Of a DNA stretch of 64,000 bases, positions 54,401 through 62,568 are shown piece after piece (the first letter of the stretch is position 1; every line of letters begins with the position of its first letter). The notes below the pieces were generated by a model. It was not told the origin of the DNA, did not search any database, and saw only the letters and a list, made by a program, of their open reading frames with translations. The stretch lies in assembly GCA_944320465.1 (NCBI GenBank), contig CALUHO010000007.1, positions 28,953 through 92,952 on the forward strand, written 5' to 3'. The position numbers were made by a program, and so were the translations under genes. Source of the DNA: an uncultured Bacteroidales bacterium. Lineage in GTDB: Bacteria > Bacteroidota > Bacteroidia > Bacteroidales > P3.

Positions 54401-56218
54401 ATGCAAACAAGACTTTGCCTGGCATTATTAGGAATCACTCTCTTGTTCGGTTTCAATCCCGGAAAGGCGCAGCAAGACAAGACCGACTTCCAGCCGAGTC
54501 CGGTAATCGTGACCCATACGGTGGACACCCTCTTAGGAAAAGCTTATTTTGTACATCAAGTGCAAAAAGGCCATACCCTGTATTCCATCTGCAAAGCCTA
54601 CAAGGTTGAAGCCGGGCAAATCCTGAAAGACTCTCCTGACAGCGAGGTTCAAATCGGTGAATTTCTTTATATCCCTTTAGACGAGGACCTGATTACAGGC
54701 ATGGAACCTTTGCAGAAATTCAACGGGAAACGCCCGTGGGCCGTAGTCTTTTACGAACGCGACCATCAAGGCGTGACCTCATATTCATCGGACATGGGAA
54801 GCCGGGGGAAAAACAAGGACAAGGTCAAAACCAAGAAAAACCGCCGAAAAAGAAATAAAGACAAAGACGAACCTGTTGCCATCCCTACAGAAATTCCGAT
54901 CGATACCGTAGTAGAAGACATAGCCTTGCAACAAACAGAGCCGGAAGAAAAACGGATCAGACGCAAAGCACACAAAGACAGCCTGCAAGTTGCCTTGCTC
55001 CTACCTCTTTATAGCCAAATGCCCGAAAACCGGAGAGCCTACATTTACCTCCCTTATTTTGAAGGTGCCAGCATAGCTTGGATTGAGTATTCCGATTCCG
55101 CATTCTTTGCTCCTGCTGCAGACTCAAGCCTGACATCCATAGACTCCTTGCTTCAAGCAAAAGACAGCCTGCAACCGAAATGGTTCCATGCCCAAATGCC
55201 TTCTCCCATCTACAAGCCCAAGGCCAGTAAAAAGAAACCCGGCCTGAAATTCCGGGTTTACGATATTGCCCAGACCCTGTACGCCACCGACCAGTATTCA
55301 CGCAGCCTGCACAACACATTGAACGATCCGGAGCTGCTGAAATCGGATGTAATTGTGGCAGGTGCCTTTGTCAACCAATTCCCTCTGATAGACAGCTTCT
55401 CGCGCCAGTATCAGATTCCGCTGATACATCCTTTTTCCGAAAGGGATTCCATGGCTACAGGCAATCCATGGTTCATGCAGGCATCAGCCTCGTCCATGTC
55501 TCAAATCCGAAAAGTGGCGGAACTGGTGAAAAATAATTTTCCCGACACAGCCATCGTGGTCATCATATCCGACTCGTCCCAAACCGAACGCGCTAAAGCC
55601 AGAAAACTGCACCAGCTGCTACCAGGAAGCAAACGCTACCTTTTCAACCCCGTCACCCAGATTCTGCTTGAAGACCTGGTAATGGATACGGCTGTCGTTA
55701 TCATACCCTTCTACCAAGAAGAAATCACTGCTGTCAAGACATTCCTGCCCCTACGCCAAGGCCAAGGGAACATCACCATCATCGCTCCAGCCACATGGCT
55801 CGAATACAGCACGACAGATGTGGATTATTTCCTCCAAAACAACCTGACCGTCTACAGCACGTTCCATGCAGACAAAGGAAGTCCTGAATTCAAGGAGTTT
55901 GCCCGCAAATACTATATGGTATATCATGGGATGCCCAGCACTCTAGCCTACCAAGGATACCTGTGCCTGAACTGGCTGATGGACATGCTCGCAGGGTACA
56001 ACGCGGATTTCATGCGGCATATTGAAGATGCTGAAACCAACCCTTTCCTGCTTGAAGAACGCCCTTCGGGCGGCTTTGAAAGTTCGGACATCCGGATTTT
56101 CAGATTAAGCGAAACCGGCCTTGAAGAATTATACCTTCCCGAACCTGAAAGGGGAAAATCGGTTGAGACAACAGAGTCTCCTGTCCAAAGACCGGAATCC
56201 TTTTGGGAAAACGATTAG
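54401..56218 (+). CDS. Secreted LysM plus periplasmic-binding-fold protein
   Basis: A 605-residue protein. Signal peptide about 1-24 (ALLGITLLFGFNPGKAQ). A LysM domain (about 45-95, HQVQKGHTLYSICKAYKVEAGQIL) binds peptidoglycan. A lysine-rich linker (about 125-150, KNKDKVKTKKNRRKR) follows. Residues about 195-540 form a type-1 periplasmic-binding-like fold (SLQVALLLPLYSQM, VIVAGAFVNQFPL, AIVVIISDSSQTERA). It is 129 bp after guaA, a placement seen in other Bacteroidetes. Ligand and partner are unknown. Confidence 0.85.
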   Translation: MQTRLCLALLGITLLFGFNPGKAQQDKTDFQPSPVIVTHTVDTLLGKAYFVHQVQKGHTLYSICKAYKVEAGQILKDSPDSEVQIGEFLYIPLDEDLITGMEPLQKFNGKRPWAVVFYERDHQGVTSYSSDMGSRGKNKDKVKTKKNRRKRNKDKDEPVAIPTEIPIDTVVEDIALQQTEPEEKRIRRKAHKDSLQVALLLPLYSQMPENRRAYIYLPYFEGASIAWIEYSDSAFFAPAADSSLTSIDSLLQAKDSLQPKWFHAQMPSPIYKPKASKKKPGLKFRVYDIAQTLYATDQYSRSLHNTLNDPELLKSDVIVAGAFVNQFPLIDSFSRQYQIPLIHPFSERDSMATGNPWFMQASASSMSQIRKVAELVKNNFPDTAIVVIISDSSQTERAKARKLHQLLPGSKRYLFNPVTQILLEDLVMDTAVVIIPFYQEEITAVKTFLPLRQGQGNITIIAPATWLEYSTTDVDYFLQNNLTVYSTFHADKGSPEFKEFARKYYMVYHGMPSTLAYQGYLCLNWLMDMLAGYNADFMRHIEDAETNPFLLEERPSGGFESSDIRIFRLSETGLEELYLPEPERGKSVETTESPVQRPESFWEND

Positions 56219-56316
56219 GAATTGCCGACAGGCAATCAATGGGGATATTCCTATCATTATGATTTTTGCAAAACTGAATATTTACTTATTCATAAATTTC
56301 AATAAATCTCACTATT

Positions 56317-57024
56317 ATGAAAAAGACTTTCTCGCTCTTGACCCTCTTTGCAACCATGCTGGCATTGGTCTTCTGCCAAGCACAGGCTCAAGATGCCCCG
56401 CTGCCTTTCACAGGAACCATCCAGTACAACATTGAAAACACCAGCGACATGCTGCCGCCCGAACATCTGGCCCAGCTGCCCACTTCCGCATCAATCAAGA
56501 TGAGCAAAGACAAAATGGTCTTTGAACAAGCTGATGGCAACAAGGCTATCGTGGATGCTGCCACAAACGAAATCCACACTTTGGCCAATCTCTCCATGAT
56601 GGGATTAGGCAAATACCACATCATTGAAAGCGTGGCCGAAACTGCTGCCGACACGGCTTCCATACAAGGTGCCAAGCTGACAGCCACCGGCCAGAGCAAA
56701 ATCATCAAAGGGTACACCGCTTACGAGTACACCGCAACCATCAAAGGCGAACAAGGCTCGGTAGATTTGTCCATCTGGTGCGTGCCGGATTTCTGTAATC
56801 CCGCCTTCAACTGGGCCACCCAGGTTGCCGTAGGCCAGCTGAACGGATTCCCCCTGGAATACTCGCTCAAAACAGCTGCATACACTATGAATTTCGTGGT
56901 AGGGAAACTGCATTACGGGGAAGTGGACGAAAAAGCGTTCGCGATACCCAAGAGCTACAAGCCTTCCACGGTTGAAGAGATGCAGAAGGATGTGGAAGAG
57001 TTCATGAAGGCCATGGGCATGTAA
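56317..57024 (+). CDS. Small secreted DUF4412-like protein
   Basis: A 235-residue protein with a signal peptide (about 1-25, ending CQAQAQ) and a beta-rich body: GTIQYNIENTSDM, SASIKMSKDKMVFEQADGNKAIVDAATNE, IIKGYTAYEYTATIKGEQGSVDLSIWCVPDF. The pattern of a modest outer-envelope protein with GYTAYEY and a late WC motif resembles DUF4412/GLPGLI-like proteins common in Bacteroidetes. No catalytic residues are seen. A family C hairpin (C5) follows. Confidence 0.7.
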   Translation: MKKTFSLLTLFATMLALVFCQAQAQDAPLPFTGTIQYNIENTSDMLPPEHLAQLPTSASIKMSKDKMVFEQADGNKAIVDAATNEIHTLANLSMMGLGKYHIIESVAETAADTASIQGAKLTATGQSKIIKGYTAYEYTATIKGEQGSVDLSIWCVPDFCNPAFNWATQVAVGQLNGFPLEYSLKTAAYTMNFVVGKLHYGEVDEKAFAIPKSYKPSTVEEMQKDVEEFMKAMGM

Positions 57025-57097
57025 AAAAAGGCGGGACTTTCCGCATTCCCGCATCCAGACCGACAGCAACTAAATGACCATCCTTGGAAAACAAGCG

Positions 57098-57190
57098 TTT
57101 TCAGAGCGCAAATACGAGGCGCGAGCCATCGGGCAAGCAGGAAGAGACCGACTTGACCAAGGCTCGCAACGAAGTAGATGCCTCTGAAAA
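57098..57190 (+). repeat. Family C hairpin C5
   Basis: Arms TTTTCAGAG / CTCTGAAAA enclose a shortened core (ACGAGGCGCGAGCC ... GGCTCGCAACGAAGTAGATGC) that lacks the GTAC inner hairpin. It lies 74 nt after the stop of the preceding gene. Confidence 0.68.
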
Positions 57191-57232
57191 TGGTTGATTT
57201 CATCGACCTTTCTCCGCCTCGGCCATATTCAA

Positions 57233-57291
57233 CCCAAATCGGTCATCAGACACGCCGTGTCCGTTTCTGATTGGGAAAATGAGGCACTCGG
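57233..57291. mobile_element. Family B one-end fragment, B5
   Basis: Matches the right end of B2/B3 in reverse orientation over about 59 bp (CCCAAATCGGTCATCAGACAC, then TTCTGATTGGGAAAATGAGG). No left end or target duplication is present. It lies 12 bp from the rubrerythrin stop. Confidence 0.8.
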
Positions 57292-57303
57292 CTTAATGAA
57301 AGT

Positions 57304-57864
57304 TTATTTCCCGAAGTAACGCTTGTAAAGGCCGGCGAAGCCCTGTCCGTGACGAGCTTCGTCCTTGGCCATTTCGTGGACGGTATCGTGGATAGCATCC
57401 AGGTTCAGTTCCTTGGCACGCTTGGCAATGCGCATCTTGTCAGCATTGGCGCCGGCTTCGGCATACATGCGCTTTTCGAGGTTGGTCTTAGTATCCCATA
57501 CCACTTCGCCCAAGAGTTCGGCGAACTTGGCGCAGTGCTCCGCTTCCTCAAAGGCATAACGCTTGAAAGCCTCGGCGATTTCAGGATAACCTTCGCGGTC
57601 GGCCTGACGGCTCATAGCCAAGTACATGCCTACTTCGGTAGCCTCGCCCATGAAGTGCGTGTTAAGGTCTTTCTTCATTTCATCGTCGCAGTCCTTGGCC
57701 ACGCCGATCACGTGCTCGGTCACGAACGTCAAGGCGTTTTCATCTTCTACCAATTCCTTGAACTTTTCAGCAGGAGCCTTGCACTGAGGGCATTGAGCCG
57801 GAGGATTGGCTCCTTCGTATACAAAACCGCAAACCGTGCAGATCCATTTCTTTGTCTTAACCAT
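57304..57864 (-). CDS. Reverse rubrerythrin (rubredoxin domain first)
   Basis: A 186-residue cytosolic peroxide-scavenging protein. The N-terminal rubredoxin-like domain binds one iron through CTVCG (about 9-13) and CPQCK (about 24-28). The diiron ferritin-like domain (about 45-186) has ligand motifs [15 protein letters not shown] and DEARHGQGF. In classical rubrerythrin the rubredoxin domain is last; here it is first. The enzyme reduces peroxide in anaerobes. The PerR-like gene lies 130 bp upstream on the same strand. Confidence 0.94.
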   Translation of the reverse strand: MVKTKKWICTVCGFVYEGANPPAQCPQCKAPAEKFKELVEDENALTFVTEHVIGVAKDCDDEMKKDLNTHFMGEATEVGMYLAMSRQADREGYPEIAEAFKRYAFEEAEHCAKFAELLGEVVWDTKTNLEKRMYAEAGANADKMRIAKRAKELNLDAIHDTVHEMAKDEARHGQGFAGLYKRYFGK

Positions 57865-57994
57865 GATATTGTAGTTTTTAAGGGTTTAAAATTCGTTTCA
57901 ATCTCCTATATCGGGAACTCGATGCCGTTGGAATTTCCGATACGAACCCAGCCCGGCACCCGAAGCCCGCGCACGGGAATAATACCGGCAGAAG

Positions 57995-58441
57995 CTATCG
58001 TGCCTGTTTGCCTCGGCATTCCCGGCAGGACCCGTAGTACGAGACTTCCTCCCGGTCCACATGCAAACCCAAGTCCTCGAAACTCGGCAAACCGGCCGTG
58101 CGATCATGAGGCAAGTCGTACACCCGGCCGCAACAAGTGCAGATAAAATGGTCGTGCGGTTCCAGATGCCCGTCGAACCGCTGGTTCGCGTACTCGATAT
58201 TGAGGCTCCGCACAAGACCGGCCTCGCACAAGACCCGCAAAATGTTATAGACCGTAGTCTTGGACAAAGTGGGCATCTGCGGCTGCAGGCGGGAGTAAAT
58301 CGTATCCACGGTAGGATGGTCGTAATGATGGCAGAGGTCGCCCAGCACGGCAAGGCGTTGCACCGAGGGCCGCAAGCCGGCTTCCAATAACCTCCGGCTC
58401 AGCTCCATCGTAGTAACATCCTTGTCTTGTTGTGATTGCAT
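57995..58441 (-). CDS. Fur-family peroxide regulator, PerR-like
   Basis: A 148-residue DNA-binding protein with the Fur winged helix (about 20-85, GLRPSVQRLAVLGDLCHHYDHPTVDTIYSRL, then SKTTVYNILRVL) and a dimerisation domain. Two CxxC pairs (CTCC in FICTCCGRVYDL and CREC near the end) bind structural zinc; HLEPHDHF holds regulatory metal ligands. A perfect 7-1-7 inverted repeat in its own leader (58449-58463) and the adjacent reverse rubrerythrin point to peroxide sensing rather than iron uptake control. Confidence 0.9.
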   Translation of the reverse strand: MQSQQDKDVTTMELSRRLLEAGLRPSVQRLAVLGDLCHHYDHPTVDTIYSRLQPQMPTLSKTTVYNILRVLCEAGLVRSLNIEYANQRFDGHLEPHDHFICTCCGRVYDLPHDRTAGLPSFEDLGLHVDREEVSYYGSCRECRGKQAR

Positions 58442-58448
58442 CTCTATC

Positions 58449-58463
58449 TTGTAATCATTACAA
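58449..58463. promoter_or_regulatory. Per box in the perR leader
   Basis: TTGTAATCATTACAA is a perfect 7-1-7 palindrome matching the Per/Fur box pattern (TTATAATNATTATAA). It lies between the -7 box and the start codon, so a bound regulator would block its own transcription. Confidence 0.8.
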
Positions 58464-58477
58464 CTTTAAAACAATTG

Positions 58478-58485
58478 CAAATATA
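58478..58485 (-). promoter_or_regulatory. -7 box of the perR-like gene
   Basis: TATATTTG on the minus strand, 37 nt before the start codon and just upstream of the Per box. Confidence 0.6.
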
Positions 58486-58569
58486 CAAAGATTCCAGAAA
58501 ACACTAAACCGAAACAAAAAAACGGCTGGATCGCCCTTCCGCAACCCAGCCGTTTTTCCATCCGACTTA

Positions 58570-58634
58570 GAAGCTGTAAACCCTTCCCTGAAAATTCAGT
58601 CTTCTCAGGATCGCAAGAGATTTCAAACAGTTTC
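58570..58634. repeat. Family A deletion derivative, copy A4
   Basis: About 65 bp: the left end GAAGCTGT joins directly to the right-hand third of the element (CCCTGAAAATTCAG ... AAACAGTTTC). About 140 bp of the central hairpin is missing. The left flank is TTA as at A2, but the right flank does not match. Confidence 0.72.
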
Positions 58635-58664
58635 CCAGCATTGTTCCCGGACATTCGCTTGCCG

Positions 58665-59954
58665 CTATTCAGAGGCAGGGGCGGGATGCGAACATTGCCA
58701 GGCGGCGTGGAGACTGTCCATCTGCGCCATGACAACACGCCGCACGCTATCGTAGGCGGCGCGAAGTTCCGCCTTGACCGGCACATCGGGCGGGGCTTCC
58801 ATCGTGAGCGGGTTGATGGCACGCCCGTTCTTATAAACCCGGAAATCCAGATGCGGGCCTGTAGAAAGCCCGGTGGAACCCACATAGCCGATTACCTGGC
58901 CTTGGCGTACCCGTGTCCCGACCGCAATGCCCTTGCCATACCGGCTCAGATGCATGTACGAGGTTGTATAAGTGGCATTATGCCGGATCTTGACCATGTT
59001 GCCGCCGCCCCGGTCGTACTTCTTGGCTATCACCTTGCCATCCCCGATGCTTTTGACCGGCGTGCCGGTCGGAGCCGCGTAATCCACCCCGTGGTGCGGA
59101 CGGTAACGCTTCAAGACTGGATGGAAACGAGAGTTGGAAAACTTGGACGAAATGCGGTAATAATCCAAAGGTGCTTTCAGGAAGGCTTTGCGGAGGCTGT
59201 TGCCCGAGGTATCGAAAAACATCCGGACGCTGTCCTGTACAAAAGGAATGGCCGGATACCAGTCCTTCTGATGGATGAAGATGGCCGACTGGATGTCGTT
59301 GATTCCCAACTCCACCGTATCGTCGATATAGGCCACATCGTACAAGACCCGGTAGGCATCGCCCGGCTGTACGTCAAAGAAATCGATCTGCCAAGCGTAA
59401 AGATTGGCCAAATCCATGGCCAGCACCGGGTTCGCCCCCGCAGAGACCATCGTTTCCCAAAGCGAGCTTTTGATGACCCCTTCGGTATAGTGCCGCTTAT
59501 AGACCACCGGTTTCTCGTACTCGTAAGCCACAATGGTGTCGTTCCTGAGGTCTATCACCGCAAAATCGAGCTTGGACTTGGCAAAGATGATGGCGCAGAC
59601 CGTGGACGCGCTGTCGCGGAGATTCAAGGTGTAATAAGGGAAACCTGCCTGAATGCGGCGAGGATCGAGCACTTCGGCCGAAGCCTGGGAGATACGGTAG
59701 CTATAGGTGGGAGAAAATCCGCAATTGGCAAAAATCGCCGCCGAGGTCTCCCCTTTCTTGATCCGGTACTCGTTCAAATCGAGCGTGTCGGCGCAGATTC
59801 CGTAGTAATATACATGCTGCGGTTCTTCTTCCGCTTCCGGAACCGAAACCGGACGGGACCCCGATTCCTTGCAGGACACAAGCAAAACCATGCCCAGCAA
59901 GGCAAAAATCGCCCCGGAACTTATTGTTGGCAAAAATCTTTTCATCTTCTCCAT
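58665..59954 (-). CDS. M23-family metallopeptidase lipoprotein
   Basis: A 429-residue protein. The lipobox LLVSC near residue 27 marks a lipoprotein. A middle beta domain (about 60-280, with an OapA/LysM-like YRIKKGETSAAIFANCGFS) precedes the M23 domain (about 290-400). Zinc motifs: YRPHHGVDYAAP (HxxxD present) and STGPHLDFRV, where the usual HxH is HxD. Aspartate can also bind zinc, so the enzyme may still work. The start is placed at 59954, just before the signal sequence; upstream frame is not conserved. Confidence 0.88.
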   Translation of the reverse strand: MEKMKRFLPTISSGAIFALLGMVLLVSCKESGSRPVSVPEAEEEPQHVYYYGICADTLDLNEYRIKKGETSAAIFANCGFSPTYSYRISQASAEVLDPRRIQAGFPYYTLNLRDSASTVCAIIFAKSKLDFAVIDLRNDTIVAYEYEKPVVYKRHYTEGVIKSSLWETMVSAGANPVLAMDLANLYAWQIDFFDVQPGDAYRVLYDVAYIDDTVELGINDIQSAIFIHQKDWYPAIPFVQDSVRMFFDTSGNSLRKAFLKAPLDYYRISSKFSNSRFHPVLKRYRPHHGVDYAAPTGTPVKSIGDGKVIAKKYDRGGGNMVKIRHNATYTTSYMHLSRYGKGIAVGTRVRQGQVIGYVGSTGLSTGPHLDFRVYKNGRAINPLTMEAPPDVPVKAELRAAYDSVRRVVMAQMDSLHAAWQCSHPAPASE

Positions 59955-60150
59955 AATTGCGTGCGAAGCTTGCAGAAAAGCCTTGGTCTTTTTCCCATAC
60001 GGGCCTCGCTCCCGATTCCGCCCCCAAATCATCTCCCCAATCATGCGGCATCACAGCAAGACCTCCGAACCGGCATGGCCGACTGCCGATGCGGCATTCC
60101 TCCAAGCAAGTTGCAAACTTACGGAAAAGTTTCAAAAGAAGATTCCGGCC
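59955..60150. other. Spacer between two minus-strand genes
   Basis: About 200 bp upstream of the M23 lipoprotein gene. It should hold its promoter; TCGGAGGTCTTGCTG on the minus strand was inspected without finding a convincing -7 box. No gene. Confidence 0.35.
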
Positions 60151-61665
60151 TTACTCCCCGAGGGTCACGACAGCCCCCAATTCAAACACATTGTTTCGCC
60201 CGGTATAAATCGAACCAGAACTGAAACGATCCAAGAAGCCGCGCGAATAGGACATGGCAAGCCGGAACGAGCCTACTCGAACATCCAAACCGACCGAAGC
60301 TCCCACATCGAAACGCTGGAAATCATCCTTGCACAAAGGCATACGGAAGCCCGGCAAATCCGGGTTCGCGGAAGGAGGCAAAAGTTCCATCAAAGGAGCA
60401 TAACTGCCCCAGATTCCCGTCCGAAGAATGACCGTAGCAGAAACCTCTCCAGAAACCAAGGGGATAGAAAAAAGCTCAGTCTGAATCTCCACCGGAACCC
60501 GTACTTGGTAAAAACGCACATAGGCCATCTTGCCTTCCTGCCTTTGCCGTCCGCCCCAGGAATCCAGAGCCAAACCGAAGCAGAGATTGGATTGCCACTC
60601 GCCGAAATAATAATGCGCCATCGCGGAAACGCCATATCCCACCCGCATGCCGCGGAAAGGATTATGCCCCGACAGATAGGAAAAGTTCATGGAGGGACTC
60701 AGCCTGAACCTCCAAGGGGAATATATAAGCCTGTCCCATCTGTCCTGCTTCTTCTCCTGCCTGAGATACTTCCGCGCCATACCCTCCATCCTGCCGACCG
60801 GCATATACACCTGGTTCACCATGGTATCCACATAATACAACATCTCATAAAGCTCAGCTTCATCAGCGCAGTCCGTGAAGAGCATCGAGACATTCCCCGC
60901 CGTATCCACAAAACCCCAGCCGGGAATCTTGGTCAAATAGGACAGCCATGCATACTGCCTGTACTTTCCCTCCGGACTCGAACAATCCAAGGCTTCCATC
61001 TGGTAACGTTCCAGCACACGCCGCAACAGAGAATCCCCTTGCAAGACTTTGCCGAATGCCACATAGGCTGGAGAGCCTACTTCATAAAAATACAAAGCTT
61101 TCAAATTCTTAGGATTGGACAACGCATCTGGAGAGATGGAGCTTGACTTCGCCGAATCCGCTTCCTCCATAGCAAAACCGGAAAAACCGGAATCCGGCAC
61201 GGGAGCCATCGAATCCGCCTCCAATCCCGACTCCTCGGCAACAGCCCCCCTCATCTGCCGAAGATTCTTCTCCAAAAAGGCCGCAAATGCATCCGGTTCC
61301 AGATAACTGTCCAAGGAGTCGACGATATAGCCTTGGCAATTCAGAATTAAACAGGTAGGATAACCGGATATTCCTCCGCAAAGCCGGCTCAGCAACTTTC
61401 CATCCGGAAGCTCAGCATCGATATGCAATACATTATACAACCGCATCAAAGAATCCACGCGGGCATCGGTAAACACTTTCTTCTCCAGCATACGGCAAGG
61501 GCCGCACCAGGAAGCAGAGAAAACCGCCAATACAGGCTTGTCCAAATCCTCCACATACTTGCTTGGAATATGCGTCTCGATCCGTTCCTGGGCCGAGAGG
61601 CCAAGTGGGCATAATACAGTCAGTAAAAACGCAATAAGTTTCAAAAAACAACCGTATAATTTCAT
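60151..61665 (-). CDS. Thioredoxin-domain protein with C-terminal outer-membrane barrel-like region
   Basis: A 504-residue protein starting MKLYGCFLKLIAFLLTVL (signal peptide to about 25). Residues about 35-150 are a thioredoxin fold with WCGPC in VFSASWCGPCRMLEKKVF and a cis-proline in GYPTCLIL. A linker rich in Ser, Glu and Asp follows (about 155-195). Residues about 300-504 look like a small outer-membrane beta-barrel with alternating aromatic residues (MNFSYLSGHNPFRGMRVGYG, FYQVRVPVEIQTEL, NNVFELGAVVTLGE as a terminal strand). Combining a thioredoxin and a barrel in one chain is unusual. A periplasmic thiol role is known for thioredoxin domains; the barrel assignment is inferred from pattern. 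Confidence 0.78.
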   Translation of the reverse strand: MKLYGCFLKLIAFLLTVLCPLGLSAQERIETHIPSKYVEDLDKPVLAVFSASWCGPCRMLEKKVFTDARVDSLMRLYNVLHIDAELPDGKLLSRLCGGISGYPTCLILNCQGYIVDSLDSYLEPDAFAAFLEKNLRQMRGAVAEESGLEADSMAPVPDSGFSGFAMEEADSAKSSSISPDALSNPKNLKALYFYEVGSPAYVAFGKVLQGDSLLRRVLERYQMEALDCSSPEGKYRQYAWLSYLTKIPGWGFVDTAGNVSMLFTDCADEAELYEMLYYVDTMVNQVYMPVGRMEGMARKYLRQEKKQDRWDRLIYSPWRFRLSPSMNFSYLSGHNPFRGMRVGYGVSAMAHYYFGEWQSNLCFGLALDSWGGRQRQEGKMAYVRFYQVRVPVEIQTELFSIPLVSGEVSATVILRTGIWGSYAPLMELLPPSANPDLPGFRMPLCKDDFQRFDVGASVGLDVRVGSFRLAMSYSRGFLDRFSSGSIYTGRNNVFELGAVVTLGE

Positions 61666-61721
61666 ACTCTTTTTTTTACAAACAATCCCTGCCATATCCT
61701 GCATCTGTCCTGCAATATTAA

Positions 61722-61925
61722 GAAGCTGTTTAAATTTATTTGTTTAGGCCATCGGGAGGGGATTTCGAAGAATGGTGCCGCGTTTTTCAAAGGAGGATAG
61801 CCAATCTATCTGACGTGAAAAACGCAAGCCAGACCCGAAATAGCCCCCGATGGGCAAACAAAATCCTGAAACCGCCCCTTGAAAATCCATTCTTTTCAGG
61901 ATTGTAAAAAATTTTAAACAGCTTC
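61722..61925. repeat. Family A hairpin MITE-like element, copy A3
   Basis: 204 bp, same ends and body as A2, flanked by TAA on both sides. The left end lies 56 bp upstream of the thioredoxin-barrel start codon on the minus strand. Confidence 0.87.
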
Positions 61926-62071
61926 TAAGTAGCCATCCCTTAAATTAGCCAATTTACCTATTGGCGGAATTAATTTGAACTGATAAAAGGTAAAAAAAAC
62001 AGATACAACAGGACATGCGCAATAAAAAAGACATCTCGGATGCTGTTTCCGAGACGTTCCTATTTGTCAAG

Positions 62072-62145
62072 TAGCGGGGACGAGAATTGAACTCGTGACC
62101 TCCGGGTTATGAATCCGACGCTCTGACCAACTGAGCTACCCCGCC
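62072..62145 (-). tRNA. tRNA-Met (anticodon CAT)
   Basis: 74 nt on the minus strand. Acceptor GGCGGGG / CCCCGCT (first pair G-U), D-arm GCTCAGTTGGTCAGAGC, anticodon loop TTCATAA, T-arm ACGAG/CTCGT with loop TTCAATT, discriminator A. CCA is not encoded. CAT also occurs in tRNA-Ile2 (lysidine), but the sequence pattern is that of elongator tRNA-Met in Bacteroidetes. Confidence 0.93.
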
Positions 62146-62158
62146 TCAAAAGTGGGGG

Positions 62159-62166
62159 CAAAGGTA
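62159..62166 (-). promoter_or_regulatory. -7 box of tRNA-Met
   Basis: TACCTTTG on the minus strand, 13 nt before the tRNA 5' end. Confidence 0.6.
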
Positions 62167-62193
62167 ATAAAAATTCTGAAACCAAAAAATTTT

Positions 62194-62201
62194 TATTTTT
62201 G
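62194..62201 (+). promoter_or_regulatory. -7 box for the aminotransferase gene
   Basis: TATTTTTG, followed by a leader of about 365 nt. Confidence 0.45.
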
Positions 62202-62568
62202 CAGTCCTTGCTGCCTTGACTTGCAGCAAGAACCGCAAGTCCAGCAGAAAAACGTGCAACCGACTTCAAGATGCATGACCCTCAGACGGATTCGCCGCGA
62301 GGAGGTATCGGAACAGCACGTGAAATCATCCGCAGCGGCGTGTCAGGAGAGCAAGGTGCAAGGCACTGAAGGCGAGAATGAAGAAACGTACTATCCCTTC
62401 CCTGCAGCAAGAGCAGGCTGCTGTCGGCAAAACCATAGCCGCAAAGCAGATTGCACATTATGGCACCGCCACCAGAATTCACCCCACTTGGTTTGCCAAG
62501 CTGAACGAACCGGCATCAGGACGCAATTCGCTGGATACGCGTGAATCACAGACATAAACAACCCGGGC
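62202..62568 (+). other. Long leader of the aminotransferase gene
   Basis: Contains CTTGCTGC / GCAGCAAG (62208-62231) and a family C-like unit (about 62331-62470: GTGCAA / TTGCAC arms around a core with AAGGCGAGAATG and AACGTAC). Open frames here have no protein-like features. Confidence 0.45.

Noticed and set aside
62202..62568. Riboswitch in the long aminotransferase leader
   Set aside because: No known aptamer pattern; contents are explained by a family C-like unit and one hairpin.
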